In this document: piece by piece, positions 43,989-49,995 of the stretch
Layout: each line of letters opens with the position of its first letter
How positions within the stretch are numbered: position 1 is the first letter of the stretch
NCBI GenBank assembly: GCA_045587545.1
Contig: JAZNCN010000017.1
Location: 1-49,995, forward strand
Reading direction: 5' to 3'
DNA: 49,995 nt
Source of the DNA: Caccoplasma_A sp045587545
Lineage (GTDB): Bacteria > Bacteroidota > Bacteroidia > Bacteroidales > G3-4614
Notes under the pieces: generated by a model
What the model was told of the DNA's origin: nothing
The model's database searches: none
Seen by the model: the letters and a program-made list of their open reading frames with translations, nothing else
Position numbers and translations under genes: made by a program

Positions 43989-46900
43989 ATGAAAACAAGA
44001 TTTTTGACATTGCTGGTTTTATTAGCTACTATAGCAACGGCAATTATTGCTCAACAGTATGAGAGGGTAATTCAAATCTACAAAGGAGAAGGCGTAATTG
44101 GCTCTTATGTCGTATCCGAGATAGATAGTATTAAGTTTGATGAAGTGTTACTATATGAGGTAGGAGTGGTTGCAAATAACTCTACATCAGGATATGTCTC
44201 TATAAATGAAAGTACGTCATACGACCGTTTTAAAGATGGAGAGACAATAACCTTAAAAGCTGTTGCAAATAGCGGATATTCATTTGTAAATTGGACTCTC
44301 AATGGTAATGTTGTTTCAACCAATAACCCATACTCTGTAGCTGTTAATGGTAATGCAACTTATTTGGCGAATTTTGAGGAGAATAAATTGCAATATTGTA
44401 CCCCTGAAGGTAGTATGTTAAGTAGCCGTCAATTGAACTCGTTTACACTTACTGACGAAACAAATAATCTATATGTGTCAAACATTCAAACATCAACCAA
44501 AGATGCCGTTTATAAAGATAAAACAGAATTATATATGCATACACAACAGGGAAATACGCTATACTTCTCGGATATGGATTGGATAGGAAGTTGGATGCAT
44601 GCATATGTATATATTGATTATAACAAAGATGGGGAGTTTAATACAACATCAAATCCTTATGGCGAAAATGCGGGAGAGTTGGTAAGTTATAATTTCTATA
44701 CAGCAGATGATAGTAGCGTAGGAACAGACAGTAAAGGCAAAGTTGTCTCAAACTCATGTGGAGTATCTGCAAGTAATATCCCATCGTGGACAATACCATC
44801 AAATCTTGAATCGGGAGAATATCGTTTGCGATTTAAAATTGATTGGGAGTCGCTTGACCCTTGTGGTTCAACCGACTCTAAAAACACAATACAAAATAAC
44901 GGAGGAGTTGTATGTGATATAACACTTCGTATTGGCTCAACTGATTTGTTGTATGATGTAACATTCAAAACAACACCCATATCAGGAGGAACTGCATCAG
45001 TCATAGATGAAAACTTTGATAAAGCAACACTCAAGGCAATAGCAAATGCAGGATATGTATTTGATTCATGGAAATTAAATGGTTTGAAAATTTCAACAGA
45101 TAATCCATACATAGCAACTATATCTGCCGATACTGAGTTTGAAGCATATTTCCGCGAGGCAGAATTGGTGTCGGTGTCGGCAACCGCAACAAAAGGTGGT
45201 AGCGTAGAGGTATCCAATCCAAATCCGCTTGAGGGAACAGAGGTTACACTTACTGCAACTGCCGAAGCAGGTTTCCAATTTGAGAGTTGGACATTAAATG
45301 GGGTAGAAGTGTCAACTGATAATCCATATACCATAACAGCACGAGGTAATGCTGAGTATGTGGCAGCCTTTACCGATATGTATCAGCAACTTACGACCGT
45401 GCCAACAATATTCATTAATACAGAGAACGGAGTAGGAGTAACCAGCAAAGAAGATTATGTGAACGCATACGTAACAGTGCGCGGAGCAGAAAATGAAGAG
45501 GACAACATCTCTGAAGTATTAACTGAGATAAAAGGTCGCGGAAACTCAACATGGGGAATGGCAAAGAAACCATACCGTTTGAAATTTGATGAGAAAATCA
45601 AATTTTTAGGAAACGAAGCCAAAGAGAAAAACTGGGTATTGTTAGCAAACTATGCCGATAAAACCTTAATGCGTAATGCTCTTGCCTTTGAGACAGCACG
45701 CAATATGATGAACTTTGGCTTTACCCCATCGGTAACATTTGTTGATGTAGTTTTGAATGGAGAGAACTTGGGAAGTTATATGCTAACAGACCAAGTTGAG
45801 GTAAAGAAAAAACGTGTACCTGTAACCGAGCAAGAAACCACCACTACAGCAACTGACCCTGAGATAACAGGCGGATATTTGATTGAAGTAGATGGCTTTG
45901 CCGATAGTGAAATATCATGGTTCCAAACCACACAAGGAATGAAGGTAACCATAAAATATCCCAAAGATGATGAGATAAACTCCGACCAATCAAGCTACAT
46001 TGCAAACTATACACAAAATATGGAAAATGCACTGTTTAGTGCAAACTTCACAGATTCAGAGTTAGGTTGGCGAAAATACATTGATGAAGCCTCAATGGTC
46101 GATTGGTACATAGCATGTGAATTGTTCGGAAACTCTGACGCATGGTGGAGTACCTATATGTATAAAGAGCGCGACGAAGTCTTTAAATTTGGACCACTAT
46201 GGGACTTTGATATAGCCTTCAACAACGATGACCGTTTGGGCGATGCCACAAATCTTATGATGCGAACAAATGCACACGATCCTAAAACCTGGATTTTGCG
46301 CTGGTGGCAAGATGCAGGATTTGTTTCGGCAGTAAAAGCCCGTTGGGCAGAGTTAAGAGCTGCAGGATTAGAGTCATTCATGATAAACTATATAACAAAT
46401 ACGGCCACTTATCTTGATTCTTCTCAAAGGAATAATTTTGAGGTATGGAATATATTAAATACAAAAGTATATCGCGAACTTGCAGTACGTGGTTCGTATG
46501 TGGCGGAGGTTGAGTTCTTGAAGGAGTATGTGCAAGACCGTATTGCATACCTTGACTCTCAATTTGAGTTATCAGAAACACTCTATTCAGTATTAGCAAC
46601 ATCTTCAAACAACTCATTTGGAACAGTATCAGCCAGTAAAACAACAGTAAATTCAGGAGAAACTGTAATATTAACAGCAACTCCAGCAGAGGGTTATCAA
46701 TTTGTAAATTGGATAATTGACGGAGTAGATGCCGGAAACGAGAACCCTATGGAGATGGTTGTAAACTCAACTACTGAGGTAAAGGCATACTTTAAAGAGA
46801 TAAAAAAAACACTACCCAAGGTATATGTTGAAACACCTAATGGGGTTGCAATTACTAGTAAAGAGGTGTGGACTGAGGAGTGTACTATCCGCATTGAAGA

Positions 46901-47942
46901 TGAATTTGGGGCAGAGGTTATGAATACCACCACTGACTTCCGTGGACGTGGAAACTCAACATGGAACTATCCTAAAAAACCATACGCCATTAAACTTGAC
47001 AGCAAAGCAGATGTTTTAGATATGCCTAAACATAAACGTTGGGTATTGTTGGCTAACTGGATGGACCGTACTTTAATGCGTAATGCTGTGGCATTTGAAA
47101 TGGCTCGTCAAATAATGGATTGGGCTCCAAGGGGAGAGTTTGTAGAGTTCTATCTGAATGGTGAACATCAAGGAAATTACTATTTGTGTGAACAGATAAA
47201 GATAGATGAGAACAGAGTTAATATAACCGAGTTTGAAGATGGCACTGCTACAGGCGAGGACGGAGGTTATCTATTAGAATTTGATACCAACTATCAAGCA
47301 GAGATAAACTATTTTATGTCGCAAGTCTATGGATACCCAGTAACAATAAAAGATCCCGATGAGGAGATAATAACAGAGTGGACACATCCCTATTTTACCT
47401 ATATTGATGAGTATATAGAAGATGTTGAGAATGCTCTTGTAGATAATGATTTTGAAACACTATTCAGCAAAATTGATTATTCAACTTATATTGATTATAT
47501 GCTGATACATGAGATTACTGTAAATGAAGAGCCTAAACATCCCAAAAGTTGCTATATGTATAAAGATGCAGGAGGTAAGTTGTGTGCAGGTCCTGTTTGG
47601 GATTTTGATTGGGGGACATTTAAACCAGGCAAAACGGGATTGTTATTAACAAGTTCGCTATGGTACGGGCAGTTAATGAACTCATCGGAGTTTCGTACAG
47701 CATTGAAAGCACGTTGGACGGAGATTAAACCTATATTTGAGAACATTGCTACATTCATTGATGAACAAGCCGATTTAATTCGTGAGTCGGAGGCAGTAAA
47801 CCACGAAATGTGGCCAATAGACTCTCGCCACAACTATCCCAATGGTGATGAGTTAATGGATTTCGATTCTGCGGTTGAGAGAATGAAACAGGCTATAGAT
47901 GAACGCATAATAGCATTGGATAGTGCTATAAACGCTTTATAA
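43989..47942 (+). CDS. Secreted protein with two CotH kinase-like domains, GEVED and InlB-type repeats
   Basis: A 1317-residue exported protein: signal peptide (MKTRFLTLLVLLATIATAI, about 1-21), an N-terminal domain with the EIDSIKF motif, an InlB-like repeat, a GEVED-type domain (about 136-317, with YIDYNKDGEF), two more InlB-like repeats, a first CotH domain (about 480-860, GRGNSTWGMAKKPYRLKF and GPLWDFDIAF), another InlB-like repeat, and a second CotH domain (about 950-1310, GRGNSTWNYPKKPYAIKL and GPVWDFDWGTF). CotH proteins are atypical secreted protein kinases in spore formers; in Bacteroidota their targets are unknown. Both domains keep the WDFD motif. No T9SS tail is visible. It may be cotranscribed with the PAP2 gene 29 bases upstream. 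Confidence 0.9.
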   Translation: MKTRFLTLLVLLATIATAIIAQQYERVIQIYKGEGVIGSYVVSEIDSIKFDEVLLYEVGVVANNSTSGYVSINESTSYDRFKDGETITLKAVANSGYSFVNWTLNGNVVSTNNPYSVAVNGNATYLANFEENKLQYCTPEGSMLSSRQLNSFTLTDETNNLYVSNIQTSTKDAVYKDKTELYMHTQQGNTLYFSDMDWIGSWMHAYVYIDYNKDGEFNTTSNPYGENAGELVSYNFYTADDSSVGTDSKGKVVSNSCGVSASNIPSWTIPSNLESGEYRLRFKIDWESLDPCGSTDSKNTIQNNGGVVCDITLRIGSTDLLYDVTFKTTPISGGTASVIDENFDKATLKAIANAGYVFDSWKLNGLKISTDNPYIATISADTEFEAYFREAELVSVSATATKGGSVEVSNPNPLEGTEVTLTATAEAGFQFESWTLNGVEVSTDNPYTITARGNAEYVAAFTDMYQQLTTVPTIFINTENGVGVTSKEDYVNAYVTVRGAENEEDNISEVLTEIKGRGNSTWGMAKKPYRLKFDEKIKFLGNEAKEKNWVLLANYADKTLMRNALAFETARNMMNFGFTPSVTFVDVVLNGENLGSYMLTDQVEVKKKRVPVTEQETTTTATDPEITGGYLIEVDGFADSEISWFQTTQGMKVTIKYPKDDEINSDQSSYIANYTQNMENALFSANFTDSELGWRKYIDEASMVDWYIACELFGNSDAWWSTYMYKERDEVFKFGPLWDFDIAFNNDDRLGDATNLMMRTNAHDPKTWILRWWQDAGFVSAVKARWAELRAAGLESFMINYITNTATYLDSSQRNNFEVWNILNTKVYRELAVRGSYVAEVEFLKEYVQDRIAYLDSQFELSETLYSVLATSSNNSFGTVSASKTTVNSGETVILTATPAEGYQFVNWIIDGVDAGNENPMEMVVNSTTEVKAYFKEIKKTLPKVYVETPNGVAITSKEVWTEECTIRIEDEFGAEVMNTTTDFRGRGNSTWNYPKKPYAIKLDSKADVLDMPKHKRWVLLANWMDRTLMRNAVAFEMARQIMDWAPRGEFVEFYLNGEHQGNYYLCEQIKIDENRVNITEFEDGTATGEDGGYLLEFDTNYQAEINYFMSQVYGYPVTIKDPDEEIITEWTHPYFTYIDEYIEDVENALVDNDFETLFSKIDYSTYIDYMLIHEITVNEEPKHPKSCYMYKDAGGKLCAGPVWDFDWGTFKPGKTGLLLTSSLWYGQLMNSSEFRTALKARWTEIKPIFENIATFIDEQADLIRESEAVNHEMWPIDSRHNYPNGDELMDFDSAVERMKQAIDERIIALDSAINAL

Positions 47943-47965
47943 AATTTATCTATTGCAATATAACT

Positions 47966-48005
47966 AATAAGCGACGTCAAAAATATTGGCGTTGCTTATT
48001 TTTTT
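47966..48005 (+). terminator. Terminator of the CotH gene
   Basis: A 15-bp stem (AATAAGCGACGTCAA / TTGGCGTTGCTTATT with two wobble pairs) with a five-base loop, followed by seven T. Confidence 0.92.
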
Positions 48006-48036
48006 ATATAAATAAGTTAAAAATGAGAATAAAGGT

Positions 48037-48093
48037 GTGTTTATAAAACTCTTTTCAAATGAGAGGTGTTTATAAGAGGTAAACTATAAACAC
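48037..48093. promoter_or_regulatory. GTGTTTATA repeats upstream of glutamate decarboxylase
   Basis: GTGTTTATA occurs at 48037-48045 and 48066-48074, and its inverse TATAAACAC at 48085-48093. The last two form a perfect 9-bp inverted repeat (10-base spacer) ending nine bases before the ATG, a candidate operator for acid- or growth-phase control. No TAnnTTTG box is visible here. Confidence 0.45.
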
Positions 48094-48101
48094 TTTAAAT
48101 T

Positions 48102-49541
48102 ATGAAAGAAAATGACAGTTGCCACACCGACACTTGTGACTGCTCAACCCCTATCTTTGGGTCGGAGCGAATGTTGAAATCAGCACCGTGCGAAACAATT
48201 CCTTGTCACCCGACATCTCCTGAAATTGCCTATCAGATGGTAAAAGACGAAACCTTTGCACAAACGCAACCGCGTCTTAACCTTGCAACATTTGTAACAA
48301 CCTATATGGACAAATATGCAACCCGATTGATGAATGAGGCGATAGCAATTAACTACATTGATGAAACCGAGTATCCACGTGTTGCAGTAATGAATGCCAA
48401 ATGTATAAACATTATGGCTAACCTTTGGAACTCTCCGGAACAGGGTAAATGGAAAACAGGAGCAATAGCCATAGGTTCGTCTGAGGCGTGTATGTTAGGA
48501 GGAGTGGCTGCTTGGTTACGTTGGAAAGCACGAAGAAAAGCAGCAGGAAAACCTTGTGATAAACCAAATTTTGTAATATCATCAGGCTATCAAGTAGTAT
48601 GGGAAAAATTTGCTCAATTGTGGCAAATTGAGATGCGTACAGTACCCCTTACACACGAACATATAACGCTTGATATTGAGAAGGCGATCTCAATGTGCGA
48701 TGAGAATACAATATGCGTAGTGCCAATTCAAGGAGTAACATGGACAGGACTAAATGATGATGTGGAGGCTCTTAATAGAGCTCTTGAAAAATTTAACGCC
48801 TCAACAGGGTATAACATACCAATCCACGTTGATGCAGCATCGGGTGGATTTATATTGCCATTCCTTCAACCCGAAAAGCGTTGGGATTTCCGTTTGAAGT
48901 GGGTACTCTCAATAAGTACCTCGGGACACAAATATGGTCTTGTATATCCGGGCTTGGGTTGGGTAGTATGGAAAGATAAATCATATCTACCCGAAGAGAT
49001 GTCGTTCAGTGTAAACTATCTTGGGGCAAATATTACCCAAGTTGGATTAAACTTCTCTCGCCCAGCTGCGCAGATATTAGGACAATATTATCAATTTATT
49101 CGTTTGGGATTTGAAGGTTATAAAGCCATTCAACAAAGTAGTATGACAATAGCAGAGTATCTGCATGCCGAGATTGCCAATATGCCACAATTCCATGTAT
49201 ATAGCCAAACACTTGAAAACCCATTGTTCATTTGGTCGCTTAAAAGCGATTATGCCAAAAAGGCAAAATGGACATTGTTTGACTTGCAAGATCGCCTAAA
49301 ACAGAGTGGTTGGATGGTACCTGCCTATACAATGCCAAAGGATATTGAGGATATGACCGTAATGCGAATAGTTGTGCGTCAAGGATTCTCTCGCGATATG
49401 GCAGATATGCTTATTGCCGATATTAAAACCTACATTTCCGATTTGGAGAAGTTGGAATACCCAACCGAATCGCGTATAGCAACTGATAAAAAAGATTGTC
49501 ATAAACGTAAATGGCATTTCTTTTCACATACCGGAAGATAG
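48102..49541 (+). CDS. gadB: Glutamate decarboxylase
   Basis: A 479-residue PLP enzyme that turns glutamate into GABA and CO2, consuming a proton; cytoplasmic in acid resistance. PLP lysine K277 is in STSGHKYG, with HVDAASG (242-248) and the substrate-side RLNLATFVTTY motif near 58-68. The C-terminus ends FFSHTGR, which resembles the FKHT plug that closes E. coli GadB at neutral pH. An N-terminal stretch with C7, C12 and C14 is unusual. No gadC antiporter or glutaminase gene follows in the window, where an integrase begins instead. Confidence 0.97.
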   Translation: MKENDSCHTDTCDCSTPIFGSERMLKSAPCETIPCHPTSPEIAYQMVKDETFAQTQPRLNLATFVTTYMDKYATRLMNEAIAINYIDETEYPRVAVMNAKCINIMANLWNSPEQGKWKTGAIAIGSSEACMLGGVAAWLRWKARRKAAGKPCDKPNFVISSGYQVVWEKFAQLWQIEMRTVPLTHEHITLDIEKAISMCDENTICVVPIQGVTWTGLNDDVEALNRALEKFNASTGYNIPIHVDAASGGFILPFLQPEKRWDFRLKWVLSISTSGHKYGLVYPGLGWVVWKDKSYLPEEMSFSVNYLGANITQVGLNFSRPAAQILGQYYQFIRLGFEGYKAIQQSSMTIAEYLHAEIANMPQFHVYSQTLENPLFIWSLKSDYAKKAKWTLFDLQDRLKQSGWMVPAYTMPKDIEDMTVMRIVVRQGFSRDMADMLIADIKTYISDLEKLEYPTESRIATDKKDCHKRKWHFFSHTGR

Positions 49542-49560
49542 CTGTCAAATGTCAGCTATC
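49537..49560 (+). other. Hairpin over the gadB stop codon
   Basis: GATAGCTG / CAGCTATC (8-bp stem, eight-base loop) overlaps the TAG stop. No T tract, so it is not a typical terminator. Confidence 0.4.
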
Positions 49561-49613
49561 AGTTATTAGTTGAATAAAAAGAAGAGACTATCCATAATTT
49601 TGTGTATATAGAG

Positions 49614-49646
49614 ATTACAGGGTTCGGAACGGACCTTGTAATTTTT
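49614..49646 (+). terminator. Rho-independent terminator after gadB
   Basis: ATTACAGGGTTC pairs with GGACCTTGTAAT (12 bp, two wobbles, five-base loop), followed by TTTTT. It separates gadB from the integrase region. Confidence 0.75.
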
Positions 49647-49915
49647 ATAAAATATCTCTGGAAAATCTAACGAATGAGGGAAAATAATGATGGCGGCACT
49701 GGTGTTCAACGACTTATGAGGACTTTTGATGAAAGCCTCGCCGATGCAAAAGTGCAAGGAAATAAAAGGTAATGAGGGCGGACGGTTTTCAAATCATTAC
49801 CCAATAACGAGGTAAGTATATAGGTCGTTGGAGTTTATTTCTACTCTCAGCCATATTCTGCATAACAGTGTACAACTCGCTGATAACTAATTTTGTAACC
49901 AAAAAGAATTGGATT
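49647..49915. other. Gene-free leader before the integrase
   Basis: No gene is supported here on either strand. An inverted repeat GGTAATGA / TCATTACC lies at 49768-49775 and 49794-49801. This could contain an element end or attachment site, but none is recognised with certainty. Confidence 0.4.
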
Positions 49916-49995
49916 ATGCGAAGTACATTTAAGGTGCTGTTCTATGTGAACGGAAGCAAGGAGAAAAACGGTATTGTCCCCATTATGGGACGAGT
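49916..49995 (+). CDS. Tyrosine recombinase / site-specific integrase (3' partial)
   Basis: Only the first 26 codons are in the window (MRSTFKVLFYVNGSKEKNGI, then VPIMGR). This matches the N-terminal arm-binding start of Bacteroidota phage-type integrases (SAM-like arm domain, FKVLFY...G.VPIMGR pattern), which mobilise conjugative transposons and genomic islands. The start is supported by that conserved opening. Base composition is clearly more GC-rich than the neighbouring genes, consistent with transfer. The catalytic domain lies outside the window. Confidence 0.75.
   Translation, partial: MRSTFKVLFYVNGSKEKNGIVPIMGR

Noticed and set aside
44696..45334. 212-codon minus-strand open frame inside the CotH gene
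   Set aside because: It lies wholly within a gene with clear domains and has no promoter or start context; it reflects the codon bias of the sense strand.
49566..49757. 63-codon minus-strand open frame before the integrase
   Set aside because: It runs across the gadB terminator hairpin, has no recognisable motif and no convincing promoter.
1..49995. CRISPR array, insertion sequence or rRNA operon
   Set aside because: No regularly spaced repeats, transposase gene or rRNA sequence was found; the only mobile signal is the partial integrase at the end.

Overview
The window reads as chromosomal DNA of a Bacteroidota bacterium, most likely order Bacteroidales. The grounds are type IX secretion (a PorQ gene and a substrate with a C-terminal sorting domain), the exbB-exbD-exbD-tonB order, a fused SecDF, BspA-type leucine-rich repeats, CotH/GEVED/InlB-repeat surface proteins, an AT-rich sequence, and repeated TAnnTTTG -7 promoter boxes. 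No species is named.

Layout. 1-2652: 3' part of a large secreted InlB-repeat/GEVED protein. 3095-9335: rightward cluster for aromatic 2-oxo acid/arylacetate metabolism (omega-amidase-like hydrolase, IorA, IorB, aminotransferase, phenylacetate-CoA ligase, ACT protein). 9480-9806: small orphan. 9959-14781: leuS and an Ig-like lipoprotein, leftward. 15005-17956: secDF. 18419-26427: leftward run porQ-cmk-ispH-pfkA-rsh-pgpH, joining outer-membrane secretion, nucleotide and isoprenoid synthesis, glycolysis, (p)ppGpp and c-di-AMP turnover. 26581-29177: BspA-like LRR protein, polyprenyl synthase, TatD. 29282-29354: tRNA-Pro(CGG), then two genes of unknown function and a Bax inhibitor-1 protein. 31744-37981: TonB energisation operon followed by a small membrane protein, a PstS-like lipoprotein and a TPR protein. 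38130-40848: folP, cdaA (c-di-AMP synthase), fba. 40947-42553: leftward NSS transporter and a small membrane protein. 42673-47942: PAP2 phosphatase with a C-terminal barrel-like half, and a 1317-residue double-CotH protein. 48102-49541: glutamate decarboxylase. 49916-end: first 26 codons of a tyrosine recombinase, suggesting that a mobile element begins at the right edge.

How the parts fit. The aromatic cluster could run in the reductive direction: PaaK activates arylacetate, IorAB carboxylates it to arylpyruvate, the aminotransferase makes the amino acid, and the omega-amidase removes the keto-amide left by glutamine so that transamination is pulled forward. The window holds both a c-di-AMP synthase (cdaA) and a PgpH-type c-di-AMP phosphodiesterase, the latter next to the (p)ppGpp enzyme. 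PorQ is part of the machinery that would export the first protein of the window.

Most of the content is ordinary core genome. No CRISPR array, complete mobile element or clearly new defence system was found. The points most worth following up are the aromatic salvage cluster, the double-CotH protein, the tRNA-Pro-adjacent unknown gene pair, the integrase at the right edge, and several unassigned inverted repeats that overlap promoter boxes.
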